16,657 nt of DNA from Clostridiaceae bacterium. GTDB lineage: Bacteria; Bacillota_A; Clostridia; Clostridiales; Clostridiaceae. The position numbers were made by a program, and so were the translations under genes. Position 1 is the first letter of the stretch. Each line of letters opens with the position of its first letter. Shown here piece after piece: positions 1 through 7,328 of the stretch. The notes below the pieces were generated by a model. It searched no databases. It saw only the letters and a program-made list of their open reading frames with translations, and was not told where the DNA came from. The DNA is taken from contig JAQSXU010000075.1 in the NCBI GenBank assembly GCA_029256485.1, positions 1-16,657 on the forward strand, given 5' to 3'.

Positions 1-753
1 CAATGCCTGAGCTGCTATACCAATTCTTCCTCCATCAAGAGTAGACATTGCTATACCAAATCCCTTTCCTTCTTTTCCAACAAGGTTTTCTACAGGAACT
101 TCTACGTCTTCAAAAATAAGTTCTGTAGTAGAAGATGCTCTTATTCCTAATTTATCTTCAACCTTACCTATTGAAAAACCTTTCATTCCCTTTTCAAGTA
201 TAAATCCGGATATTCCCTTAACACCTTTACTTCTGTCTGTCATTGCAAATACAACAAATGTATCAGCAACTCCACCGTTTGTTATAAATATTTTTGAACC
301 ATTCAATACATAATGGTCACCATTTAATACAGCAAGACTCTGCTGTCCAGCTGCATCTGTTCCAGCATTAGGCTCTGTCAATCCAAATGCTCCTAATTTT
401 TCTCCCTTTGCCAGTGGAATTAAATACTTCTGCTTTTGTGCTTCTGTACCATATTTATCAAGCAGTGATGCACATAGTGATGTGTGGGCTGATAATATAA
501 CTCCTGTTGTGCCGCATACCTTTGACAATTCTTCAACTGCCAATATGTATGACAGGGTATCTCCGCCTGCTCCGCCGTACTCTTTTGAAAATGGTATTCC
601 CATCATACCGTATTTAGCCATCTTTTCTACTGTTTCTTTAGGGAATCTTTCTGTAACATCAATTTCTGCTGCTATTGGCTTAACTTCATTTTCCGCAAAT
701 TCCCTTACCATCTTCTGTACAAATTCTTGTTCTCTAGTCAATTGAAAATCCAT
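1..753 (-). CDS. bcd: Butyryl-CoA dehydrogenase, N-terminal 251 codons (cut by window edge)
   Basis: This is an FAD-dependent short-chain acyl-CoA dehydrogenase. It reduces crotonyl-CoA to butyryl-CoA in the cytoplasm, normally with EtfAB in a flavin-bifurcating complex. Reading leftward from ATG at 753, the frame stays open to base 1. The protein begins MDFQLTREQEFVQKMVREFA, contains the acyl-CoA dehydrogenase motif GLTEPNAGTD at about residues 124-133 and IFITNG at 155-160, and runs into the SSTTELIFEDVEVP middle-domain region at 208-220. The C-terminal helical domain with the catalytic glutamate lies outside the window. A TAGGAGG ribosome site overlaps the crt stop codon, and only 14 bases separate the genes, so it is co-transcribed with crt. 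By synteny with clostridial BCS operons, etfB, etfA and hbd should follow to the left. The identity is very secure because the sequence resembles Clostridium Bcd closely. Confidence 0.96.
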   Translation of the reverse strand, partial: MDFQLTREQEFVQKMVREFAENEVKPIAAEIDVTERFPKETVEKMAKYGMMGIPFSKEYGGAGGDTLSYILAVEELSKVCGTTGVILSAHTSLCASLLDKYGTEAQKQKYLIPLAKGEKLGAFGLTEPNAGTDAAGQQSLAVLNGDHYVLNGSKIFITNGGVADTFVVFAMTDRSKGVKGISGFILEKGMKGFSIGKVEDKLGIRASSTTELIFEDVEVPVENLVGKEGKGFGIAMSTLDGGRIGIAAQAL

Positions 754-767
754 TATATTTTAGCCTC

Positions 768-1550
768 CTATCTATTATTAAAACTTTTTTCTCTTCTCTC
801 TACAAAAGCATTCATGCCTTCCTTTTGATCTTCTGTTGAAAAACATTCTCCAAATACTTCTGATTCATAAGCTAATGCTGTATCTATATCACATTGAATT
901 CCTCTATTTATTGCAGACTTACATAATTTTACTGCTACTGGAGCCTGAGCAGTAATAGTATCTGCAAGTTCTTTAGCTTCATCCAATAATTTTTCAGGTT
1001 CTACTACTTTATTAACTAAACCTATTCTATATGCTTCATCGGCTTTTATAACTTTTGCTGTATAAATAAGTTCCTTTGCAGCTCCAAGGCCTACCAATCT
1101 TGCTAATCTTTGAGTTCCCCCAAATCCAGGTGTTATGCCAAGGCCTACTTCTGGCTGACCAAATTTTGCCTTAGTTGAAGCAATTCTTATATCACAGCTC
1201 ATGGCTAATTCACAACCCCCACCTAGTGCGAAGCCATTAACAGCTGCAATAACAGGTTTGTCCAAATTTTCTAGTCTTCTAAATACCTTGTTACCCAATA
1301 TTCCAAAATTTCTTCCCTCAATAGTGGATAAGCCCTTCATTTCAGTTATGTCAGCTCCAGCAACAAATGCTTTTTCGCCTTCACCAGTTAAAATAACTGC
1401 AAATATATTTTTGTCATGCTCTAATTCTGTTATAACAATGTCTAACTCTTTTAAGGTTTCTGTGTTTAATGCGTTTAATGCTTTAGGTCGATTAATTTTA
1501 ACCACTGCAGTTTTGCCACATTTTTCAAGAATTACATTATTAAATTCCAT
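768..1550 (-). CDS. crt: Crotonase (3-hydroxybutyryl-CoA dehydratase)
   Basis: Crt is a cytoplasmic enoyl-CoA hydratase that interconverts 3-hydroxybutyryl-CoA and crotonyl-CoA in butyrate/butanol formation. The 260-residue length is the family norm. The crotonase fold is shown by AFVAGADITEMK (61-72), which carries one oxyanion-hole strand, and by FALGGGCELAMSCDIRIA (107-124) and GQPEVGLGITPGFGG (131-145). The two catalytic glutamates are E114 and E134, with the 20-residue spacing typical of hydratases. The start at 1550 has a strong GAGGAGG site 7 bases upstream. It is the first gene of the BCS operon, immediately before bcd. Its leader holds a Rex operator, so expression is expected to rise when NADH is high. 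Family members include other enoyl-CoA hydratases, but the context makes the crotonase assignment firm. Confidence 0.97.
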   Translation of the reverse strand: MEFNNVILEKCGKTAVVKINRPKALNALNTETLKELDIVITELEHDKNIFAVILTGEGEKAFVAGADITEMKGLSTIEGRNFGILGNKVFRRLENLDKPVIAAVNGFALGGGCELAMSCDIRIASTKAKFGQPEVGLGITPGFGGTQRLARLVGLGAAKELIYTAKVIKADEAYRIGLVNKVVEPEKLLDEAKELADTITAQAPVAVKLCKSAINRGIQCDIDTALAYESEVFGECFSTEDQKEGMNAFVERREKSFNNR

Positions 1551-1579
1551 AAATAAGCCTCCTCGAAAATACTCTAATC

Positions 1580-1597
1580 TTGTTAAATATATAACGT
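1580..1597. promoter_or_regulatory. Possible second, degenerate Rex half-site
   Basis: The sequence has a perfect left half TTGTTAA (1580-1586), a 4-base spacer, and a poor right half ATAACGT (4 of 7). Its centre is 22 bases from the centre of the main operator, which is about two helical turns. It may be an auxiliary Rex site, or chance in AT-rich DNA. Confidence 0.3.
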
Positions 1598-1601
1598 TAA
1601 A

Positions 1602-1619
1602 TTGTTAATAATATAACAA
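1602..1619. promoter_or_regulatory. Rex operator upstream of crt
   Basis: The 18-mer TTGTTAATAATATAACAA matches the known clostridial Rex consensus TTGTTAA-N4-TTAACAA at 13 of 14 specified positions; only the first base of the right half differs. It lies 51 bases before the crt start and overlaps the likely promoter. The rex gene is the next gene upstream. Rex binds such sites when NADH is low and leaves when NADH is high. Confidence 0.88.
1610..1618 (-). promoter_or_regulatory. Candidate extended -10 promoter for crt
   Basis: On the minus strand TGTTATATT is an extended -10 element (TGn plus TATATT at 1615-1610). No good -35 is visible at 16-18 bases. The element is embedded in the Rex operator, which is the expected place for repression. 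Transcription would start near 1603, giving a leader of about 50 bases. Confidence 0.4.
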
Positions 1620-1630
1620 GGTTATATAAA

Positions 1631-1661
1631 AATAATTAGAAGCCCAACGCCTCTAATTATT
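1631..1661 (-). terminator. Intrinsic terminator after rex
   Basis: A 13-pair stem (AATAATTAGAGGC paired with GCTTCTAATTATT, read on the minus strand, one G-T wobble) encloses the 5-base loop GTTGG and is followed by a T-rich run. It lies between the rex stop and the crt promoter, so crt-bcd is largely uncoupled from rex transcription. Confidence 0.75.
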
Positions 1662-1779
1662 ATTATATACTGTAAAACCTTATATTACAATAAAAAACTT
1701 ATATAAATGTCCAATTTTTTTTGATATTTTTATAATTAACATTTGGCCATATATCGACATTTTTAGATAAAATTTAACG

Positions 1780-2409
1780 TTATATGTCATTTAATAGACA
1801 AGTTAAAGTCAATAAACTATCACTCAAGTGAACATCCTCAACTTTAATTTCTTCAGGAACAACCAAATCAATTGGAGCAAAATTCCATATTGCCCTTACT
1901 CCAGACTTAACCAGTATATCACAGACCTTTTGTGCATTGTTTCTTGGAACACAAATTATACCAATGTCTAATTTATTTTTTTCGGCAAATTCCTCCAAGT
2001 AGTCAATATCCATAATCTCAACATCTCTGATTTTCAAACCAATAAGTTTTGGGTTTATATCAAATATTGATAAAATTTTAAATCCCAGTTTCTGAAAATC
2101 AGAATAATTTGCTAAAGCCTGACCAATATTTCCGGCACCTACTATTATGGTTTTATACTCTCTTGTAAGGCCTAAAATATTACTAATTTGATTATGTAAT
2201 TCCTTAACATTATAGCCATAACCCTGCTGTCCAAAGTCCCCAAAATTATTCAAGTCCTGCCTAATTTGGGAAGCTGTAAAACCTATTTTCTCACTTAATT
2301 CTTTAGATGATATTCTATCTACATCATTTTGCAGAAGTTCACCTAAATATCTATGGTATTTTGGTAATCTTTTAATCACCGCCATAGAAATATTTTTTTT
2401 CTTATCCAT
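1780..2409 (-). CDS. rex: Redox-sensing transcriptional repressor Rex
   Basis: Rex is a cytoplasmic homodimeric repressor that senses the NADH/NAD+ ratio and controls fermentation genes. The N-terminal winged-helix domain (about 1-80) carries the recognition segment TASQIRQDLNNFGDFGQQGY (45-64). The Rossmann domain follows, with GAGNIG at 91-96 and D118 in FDIN, where the adenosine ribose of NAD(H) is held. I chose ATG at 2409, giving 209 residues that start MDKKKNISMA. It has GAGG six bases upstream and matches clostridial Rex proteins. The longer in-frame start, a GTG at 2427, lacks a ribosome site. Its own promoter is at 2488-2516. It sits directly upstream of crt, as in other clostridia, and its operator is in front of that gene. 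I saw no Rex operator in front of rex itself. Confidence 0.97.
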   Translation of the reverse strand: MDKKKNISMAVIKRLPKYHRYLGELLQNDVDRISSKELSEKIGFTASQIRQDLNNFGDFGQQGYGYNVKELHNQISNILGLTREYKTIIVGAGNIGQALANYSDFQKLGFKILSIFDINPKLIGLKIRDVEIMDIDYLEEFAEKNKLDIGIICVPRNNAQKVCDILVKSGVRAIWNFAPIDLVVPEEIKVEDVHLSDSLLTLTCLLNDI

Positions 2410-2487
2410 ATTGCACCTCATATCCACACATTAATTTAAACTATATTTATACTAATTATAGCATATTTTTTACTTTACATAATAATT

Positions 2488-2516
2488 ATAGTATTCCTAT
2501 TTAAGCAAGGTGTCAA
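2488..2516 (-). promoter_or_regulatory. Promoter for rex
   Basis: A consensus -35 TTGACA (2516-2511) is followed by a 17-base spacer and a -10 TACTAT (2493-2488, 4 of 6). It is about 80 bases upstream of the chosen rex start, in the region shared with the divergent ABC-F gene. Confidence 0.65.
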
Positions 2517-2643
2517 TAATTTATAATTTATACCATTTACATTACCATACAAATATATCATTTTACTGTATGCCAATAACCTTACATATTCATTATAGCC
2601 AAAAATTAATAAAAATATATTTTAATTTCATAAGTATCTTTAG

Positions 2644-2649
2644 TATAAT
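2644..2649 (+). promoter_or_regulatory. -10 element for the ABC-F gene
   Basis: A perfect TATAAT stands 23 bases before the ATG at 2673. The -35 position at a 17-base spacing reads TTTAAT, which is weak. The leader would be short, about 15-20 bases. Confidence 0.5.
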
Positions 2650-2672
2650 TATTGTGAGGCAGGTGAAATGTA

Positions 2673-4589
2673 ATGATAGTTTTAAGCAGTAAGGACTTAA
2701 ATAAAAGCTATGGAATAGATGTAGTTTTAGATAAAGTTACTTTTAATATAAATGAAGGTGAAAAAATAGGTTTAATTGGTCCAAATGGAGCTGGTAAATC
2801 AACATTATTTAAAATTTTAACTGGTAATTTAGAACAGGATAATGGTGACCTTTTTATAGATAAATCTAAAACAATAGGATACTTAGCACAACATCTTTCT
2901 TTAGAAACAGCAAATACCATATATGATGAATTGCTCACAGTTTTTAGTGATCTAATTCAACTTGAAAATAAGATTAAAAGATTAGAGCAAAAAATGAATG
3001 AACCTTATGACTCATCTAAAGAAGAATATCACAACAAAATAATTAAAGAATATACTACATTATTTGAAGTATATGACAATAGAGGCGGTTATACATATAA
3101 GGGTGATATTAACAGAGTTCTTAGTGGATTAGGCTTTACAGAAGAGGATTTTAGTAAATCCATCAGCATACTTAGCGGAGGTCAAAAAACAAGAGTAGCC
3201 TTATGTAAGCTGCTTTTAATAAAGCCAGATATACTTCTTTTAGATGAACCTACAAATCATTTAGATTTAGATGCTATTGAGTGGCTGGAAGAATATTTGA
3301 AAGCATATAAAGGCACTGTAATAATAATATCTCACGATAGATTTTTTCTCGATTCAATTACAAGCAGAACCTTTGAGCTAATTAATGGTCATGTAAATTG
3401 TTATAATGGAAATTATTCCAACTGTATATTGGAGAAAAATAAAAATTATGAAGTTCAAATGAAAGCATTTGAACTTCAGCAAAAAGAATTAAAGAGGCAG
3501 GAAGAAATCATTGAAAGATATAGATCCTTTAATAGGGAAAAAAGTATAAAAGCTGCTGAAAGCAGACAAAAGGCTTTAGATAAAGTTGAAAGACTGCAGG
3601 CACCGGATAAAGATCCCTCAGCTTCTAAAATTTCATTTGAAACAATGATTAAAAGCGGAAACGATGTACTTCACATTGAAAACTTAAGTAAGTCTTTTGG
3701 TGAAAAACTGCTTTTTAAAAATCTTGACTTTGATTTAAAAAGAAGTGATAAAGTTGCCTTAATTGGAGCTAATGGCAGAGGTAAAACCACATTATTTAAA
3801 ATAATACTTGATAATATAAGTTCTGACAGCGGCACTGTATATTTAGGCAAAAATGTTTTTGTTGGTTATTACGATCAGGAGCAGTCAAATCTTCATCTAG
3901 ATAAAAATATTTTGGATGAGGTATGGGATGATTTCCCGGATATGACTGTAACTCAAATAAGATCTTCTCTAGCAGCTTTCTTATTTTTGGGAGATGATGT
4001 ATTTAAAAACGTAAAAGATCTTAGCGGCGGTGAAAAATGCCGAATAAATTTATTAAAATTAATGCTGTCAAAATCAAATTTTTTACTTTTAGATGAACCA
4101 ACAAACCATTTGGATATACCATCCAGGGAAGCTCTTGAAGATGCCTTACTATCTTATGATGGTACAGTGTTAGTAATATCTCATGATAGATACTTTCTAA
4201 ACAAAGTTGTATCTAAAATTTATGAATTAAAAGAAGATGGTGTAAAAGAGTATTTAGGAAACTATTCATATTATATTGAAAAGAAGACAAATCCTTTAAG
4301 ATTTCAGCAAATTGAGGAGCAGGAAGGTAAAAGCAAGACACAAATACATGCTGAAAAAAGAAAAAAAAGAGAACAGGAACAGCTTGAAAAATTACACAAA
4401 CAACAGATAAAGGATGTTGAAGAAGCTATTTCCAATAAGGAAAATCAGATTATGGAGCTTCAAAATCAATTATGCCTTGAGGAAGTATACTCAGATTTTG
4501 AAAAAAGTGAGTCAGTTAATAAGCAAATTATTAAACTTCAGGATGAAGTTGCTTCACTATATGATCAATGGGAAAAACTTTCATCCTAA
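2673..4589 (+). CDS. ABC-F family ATPase (YdiF/Uup-like, ribosome-associated)
   Basis: This soluble protein of 638 residues has two ABC nucleotide-binding domains and no membrane segment, so it is an ABC-F protein rather than a transporter. Domain 1 has Walker A GPNGAGKST (36-44), signature LSGGQ (167-171), DEPTNHLD (191-198) with catalytic E192, and switch H221. The linker around 255-320 is long, charged and helical (the P-site tRNA-interacting motif region of this family). Domain 2 has GANGRGKTT (365-373), LSGGE (450-454), E475 and H504. A C-terminal coiled coil of about 545-636 is rich in Lys, Glu and Gln. Known ABC-F proteins act at the ribosomal E site, either in translation quality control or in antibiotic protection. 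The long C-terminal coiled coil and the ERYRSFNREKSIKAAESR-type linker suggest the YdiF group. The substrate-specific role cannot be read from sequence. It is divergent from rex and probably monocistronic. Confidence 0.93.
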   Translation: MIVLSSKDLNKSYGIDVVLDKVTFNINEGEKIGLIGPNGAGKSTLFKILTGNLEQDNGDLFIDKSKTIGYLAQHLSLETANTIYDELLTVFSDLIQLENKIKRLEQKMNEPYDSSKEEYHNKIIKEYTTLFEVYDNRGGYTYKGDINRVLSGLGFTEEDFSKSISILSGGQKTRVALCKLLLIKPDILLLDEPTNHLDLDAIEWLEEYLKAYKGTVIIISHDRFFLDSITSRTFELINGHVNCYNGNYSNCILEKNKNYEVQMKAFELQQKELKRQEEIIERYRSFNREKSIKAAESRQKALDKVERLQAPDKDPSASKISFETMIKSGNDVLHIENLSKSFGEKLLFKNLDFDLKRSDKVALIGANGRGKTTLFKIILDNISSDSGTVYLGKNVFVGYYDQEQSNLHLDKNILDEVWDDFPDMTVTQIRSSLAAFLFLGDDVFKNVKDLSGGEKCRINLLKLMLSKSNFLLLDEPTNHLDIPSREALEDALLSYDGTVLVISHDRYFLNKVVSKIYELKEDGVKEYLGNYSYYIEKKTNPLRFQQIEEQEGKSKTQIHAEKRKKREQEQLEKLHKQQIKDVEEAISNKENQIMELQNQLCLEEVYSDFEKSESVNKQIIKLQDEVASLYDQWEKLSS

Positions 4590-4639
4590 AGATTAAACTT
4601 ATTCAAAATTTATTATCTGTTATATATTATTTGTTATTT

Positions 4640-4667
4640 AAAAATGGTGGCCCATGCCACCATTTTT
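4640..4667. terminator. Bidirectional terminator between ABC-F gene and lytR
   Basis: A perfect 12-pair stem, AAAAATGGTGGC (4640-4651) and GCCACCATTTTT (4656-4667), encloses a 4-base loop. A-runs and T-runs on both sides allow termination in either direction. It touches the stop codon of the response regulator at 4668-4670. The stem core recurs at 9125-9156. Confidence 0.9.
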
Positions 4668-5438
4668 CTATAGTCCCAGAATTGTTTTCAGTTCCTTAAT
4701 TTTATTTCTGCTCACCGGAATTTCTGTATTATTTGAATCATTCATTACAACCTTATAGGAGTAATTAAATAATGCATAAAATTCCTTGATATTATCCTTA
4801 TTAATTACAAAACTTCTATGAACCCTGATTAATTTGGTTTTCTCTTCAATCTCGCTGAGGTTATAAATGGTTACGTATTCTTTATCCTTTGATTTTACAT
4901 AAGTTTTATCATTTTCAGTATAGCAAAAACAAATATCATCTATCCTTACAAAAATAATTTTTCCATAGTGTTCACATGGTAATTTTTTAAGTCTTTTTTC
5001 CTCTTTCCCCAACTTTTCTAATATCTCCTGAATTTTATCATCAATATTGTTGTCTTTTTTGCCATTTAATTTAAAATGTGTCTTTATACGCTTTATAGTA
5101 TTTTCAAGTCTGTCCTCATCAAATGGTTTTAATACATAATCTAGCGCTTCTATCTCAAATGCTTTAAGAGCGTAATTTTCATATGCAGTAACGAATATTA
5201 TAACAGTTTCAATATTATTTTTTCTAATGATATTAGCTAAATCAAGTCCGTTCATCCCTGGCATATTTATATCCAAAAAAACTATATCTGGTTTTACTTC
5301 CTTTATTATTTTTAATCCTTCTTCTCCATTACTTGCCCTAGCTTTAATCTTAATAAAGTCATATTTTGATAATAAAAAAATTAACTCCTCTGCTATATGG
5401 ATTTCATCTTCAACAATAACACATCGTAGATTATTCAA
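4668..5438 (-). CDS. lytR: LytTR-family response regulator
   Basis: This is a cytoplasmic transcription regulator of 256 residues, partner of the adjacent LytS kinase. The receiver domain (about 4-120) has acidic D11, phospho-acceptor D56 in VFLDINMPGMNG, T84 and K104 in VLKPFD. A charged linker (about 120-150) leads to a LytTR DNA-binding domain (about 153-255) with the family features FVRIDDICFCYTENDKTYV, a central IRVHRSFVINKDNI segment, and EIPVSRNKIKELK near the end. LytTR domains bind short direct repeats upstream of promoters. The start at 5438 overlaps the kinase stop by 8 bases, indicating translational coupling. The most likely target is the divergent cstA gene, by analogy with Bacillus LytST-pftAB and E. 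coli BtsSR-btsT. That target is inference. Confidence 0.92.
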   Translation of the reverse strand: MNNLRCVIVEDEIHIAEELIFLLSKYDFIKIKARASNGEEGLKIIKEVKPDIVFLDINMPGMNGLDLANIIRKNNIETVIIFVTAYENYALKAFEIEALDYVLKPFDEDRLENTIKRIKTHFKLNGKKDNNIDDKIQEILEKLGKEEKRLKKLPCEHYGKIIFVRIDDICFCYTENDKTYVKSKDKEYVTIYNLSEIEEKTKLIRVHRSFVINKDNIKEFYALFNYSYKVVMNDSNNTEIPVSRNKIKELKTILGL

Positions 5439-7074
5439 TTACTTCTACCCCCTTAGGTATTGTAAATCTAACCTTTGTTCCGATCCCTAGTTTGCTGTCT
5501 ATTTGTAAACAGCTGTTCTGCCCAAATAAAAGTTTTAATCTTTCATTTACATTTCTCAGTCCAATACCCGGCCAGTTAGTTTTTATTTCATCCAACCTTT
5601 CTTCACTCATTCCTACTCCAGTATCCTCTATTGAATAAACAATTGTATCTCCTTCTAATTCTGCAGTTAAATTAATTACACCGCCATTAGGCTTGTTTAG
5701 AATTCCATGTTTAATTGAATTTTCTATTATAGGCTGAATAATAAAAACAGGTATATTATAATCCAGCATATATTCTGGAATATTAATGTTTACTTTAAGT
5801 CTATCTCCAAACCTTGCTTTTTCAATAGATAAATATGAACATATAAATTCAATTTCTTCTTTTAGCGGAGCATAATCCTCTTCTCTTTTAAGAGTAATTC
5901 TAAAATAATTAGATAGATCAATTATAAGTTTTCTTGCCTTTAACGCATCAGTTCTGCATAATGATGCAATAGTTGTCAATGAATTGAAAAGAAAATGAGG
6001 ATGAATTTGAGCTCGTAATGCCTTTATTTCTGCTACTGATGCTTCTTGAGCAAATTTATTTAACTTATATAACTCAATTTGAGTAGATAGTAAGGAGCTT
6101 AGTTCCTGACTAAATTGAAAGAAATATTCATCTATATCTTTCTTTGAATTTAATTTTAAGCCTATTGTTCCTTCAAGTTCTGTTCCGTTAATAAATATTG
6201 GATCAAGCAGAAAATAATTAGAACTTTTTCCCCTATTAAAGCTTACAACAGCACAGTGAGGATCTTTTAAATATTCATAAAATATTTTATTGATTTCATT
6301 TTCCGGGAATTCATCACCATAATAAGTGAGTAACTTGTCCCTACTACATATGAAGACTCCTTTAATTCCTGAAATTTCATATATTATTTTTGCAATATTT
6401 TCAGCTGTGCTTTTATTCAGTCCTTTCCTCATATAAGAAATTGTTCTTTTTGCAATATTTAATGCCTTTTGAGACTGTATTGCAGTTATTTTAGCATACT
6501 CATTTCGCATATCCTTAATAATATTTATGAATATAACTACTCCAACAGCATTTATTAATATCATTGGTAATGCAATAATTTTTTCAAGCATAACAGCATC
6601 TTTAAAAGGTTTTGATAATATTAATATAATTATCATCTGAGCCATTTCAGCAATAACACCCGCCAAAATGCTGTAAAGTATATTAAACTGAGATTTTTTA
6701 AAATATTTTCCTATGATACCACCAATGAGTCCTTCTGCAATTGTTGAAACAGCACAAGCTAAAGCTGTAAAACCACCCATTGAATACCTGTGCATTCCTG
6801 CAATAGCCCCTATAAGCATTCCAACCAATGGTCCAGCCATGTACCCCCCAACAATAGCTCCAATAGGTCTAGTATTGGCAAGTGCATGCATTCCTACATC
6901 AATACCAAGATAATTCCCCAAAATTGATAATATGGAGAAAAAAATAATCATTATGAACTTATCAGTAAAACTCAACTCATCCTTTATAAGATTTCTGAAC
7001 ATATTAGTTCTACTGAACACATATGCTGCCAGCGCAATCACAGACATTCGTTCTAACAACTGAACATATAACAT
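5431..7074 (-). CDS. lytS: LytS-type sensor histidine kinase (5TMR-LYT)
   Basis: This is a membrane sensor kinase of 547 residues. About 1-188 is a hydrophobic 5TM-LYT region with several membrane helices and the typical conserved stretch NTRPIGAIVGGYMAGPLVG (67-85). A GAF-like sensor segment follows (about 220-335). The His_kinase domain has the phospho-acceptor motif LRAQIHPHFLFNSL (353-366), in which H360 is the expected site. The ATPase domain carries the N box IIENSIKHG (449-457), D484 in EDTGVGM, and GIGLRN (503-508). This architecture is shared with LytS and with the BtsS/YpdA kinases, some of which sense extracellular pyruvate. The ATG at 7074 has AAGGTG five bases upstream. It forms an operon with the overlapping regulator gene and is divergent from cstA. 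The ligand is not visible from sequence. Confidence 0.93.
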   Translation of the reverse strand: MLYVQLLERMSVIALAAYVFSRTNMFRNLIKDELSFTDKFIMIIFFSILSILGNYLGIDVGMHALANTRPIGAIVGGYMAGPLVGMLIGAIAGMHRYSMGGFTALACAVSTIAEGLIGGIIGKYFKKSQFNILYSILAGVIAEMAQMIIILILSKPFKDAVMLEKIIALPMILINAVGVVIFINIIKDMRNEYAKITAIQSQKALNIAKRTISYMRKGLNKSTAENIAKIIYEISGIKGVFICSRDKLLTYYGDEFPENEINKIFYEYLKDPHCAVVSFNRGKSSNYFLLDPIFINGTELEGTIGLKLNSKKDIDEYFFQFSQELSSLLSTQIELYKLNKFAQEASVAEIKALRAQIHPHFLFNSLTTIASLCRTDALKARKLIIDLSNYFRITLKREEDYAPLKEEIEFICSYLSIEKARFGDRLKVNINIPEYMLDYNIPVFIIQPIIENSIKHGILNKPNGGVINLTAELEGDTIVYSIEDTGVGMSEERLDEIKTNWPGIGLRNVNERLKLLFGQNSCLQIDSKLGIGTKVRFTIPKGVEVIE

Positions 7075-7109
7075 ATTATCACCTTATTAAAAGTTTATTC
7101 TTTGACAAA

Positions 7110-7138
7110 ATTATATCTTATTTTTATTTGTTCTACAA
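7110..7138 (-). promoter_or_regulatory. Promoter for lytS-lytR
   Basis: A -35 TTGTAG (7138-7133), a 17-base spacer and a perfect -10 TATAAT (7115-7110) sit 36 bases upstream of the lytS ATG, in the region shared with cstA. Confidence 0.65.
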
Positions 7139-7210
7139 ATTTAATTAATTGAATTTAAGAGAATATTTAGAAAACCTAAAAACAATGTTTTTTTACACTT
7201 TACCACGATA

Positions 7211-7225
7211 ATTTGTCAATTTGTC
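7211..7225. promoter_or_regulatory. Direct repeat, candidate LytTR regulator site
   Basis: ATTTGTC occurs at 7211-7217 and again at 7219-7225, one base apart, just upstream of the proposed cstA -35. It does not fit the usual LytTR box spacing of about two turns, so binding by the adjacent regulator is only a guess from position. Confidence 0.25.
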
Positions 7226-7231
7226 TGAAAA

Positions 7232-7261
7232 TTGTTTATTTATTTTATTAAATTATATATT
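7232..7261 (+). promoter_or_regulatory. Candidate promoter for cstA
   Basis: TTGTTT (7232-7237) is followed by either TATATA at 7254-7259 (16-base spacer) or TATATT at 7256-7261 (18-base spacer). Both halves are imperfect, which fits an activator-dependent promoter. The leader would be about 60 bases. Confidence 0.4.
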
Positions 7262-7293
7262 CTAAATCTGTAATTATTCAATATTTGCTTTAA

Positions 7294-7307
7294 TGTAAAC
7301 GATTTTT
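7294..7307 (+). promoter_or_regulatory. CcpA cre-like site before cstA
   Basis: TGTAAACGATTTTT matches the catabolite-responsive element TGWAANCGNTNWCA except for the last two bases. It lies between the proposed promoter and the cstA ribosome site, where CcpA would act as a roadblock. Such control would suit a carbon-scavenging transporter. Confidence 0.45.
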
Positions 7308-7328
7308 TAAAATTAAGGAGGAGAAATT

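Larger units (their letters stand above)
1589..1785. repeat. 15-base inverted repeat bracketing the rex-crt intergenic region
   Basis: ATATAACGTTAAATT at 1589-1603 recurs as its exact reverse complement at 1771-1785. The right copy overlaps the rex stop codon; the left copy abuts the Rex operator. The core AACGTT is itself palindromic. The arms are 167 bases apart. The function is unknown; see findings. Confidence 0.6.

Noticed and set aside
1201..1608. A 135-codon open frame on the plus strand opposite crt
   Set aside because: It is antisense to a firmly identified gene, has no ribosome site and no recognisable domain.
2410..2427. Extended rex N-terminus starting at GTG 2427
   Set aside because: It has no ribosome site, whereas ATG at 2409 has one and gives the N-terminus seen in other clostridial Rex proteins.
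2428..2520. A Rex operator in front of rex (autoregulation)
   Set aside because: No sequence there approaches TTGTTAA-N4-TTAACAA; the TTAATTTAAA stretch is only superficially similar.
2510..2692. A 60-codon plus-strand frame in the rex/ABC-F gap running into the ABC-F start
   Set aside because: It covers the divergent promoters, has no ribosome site and is of AT-rich low-complexity composition.
2673..4589. ABC-F gene as an antibiotic-resistance determinant
   Set aside because: The overall sequence and position look like a housekeeping YdiF/Uup-type member; nothing specific to known resistance ABC-F proteins can be read by eye.
7075..7328. A riboswitch or other structured RNA in the cstA/lytS gap
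   Set aside because: I found no substantial hairpin or known riboswitch core; the region is accounted for by promoters and possible operators.
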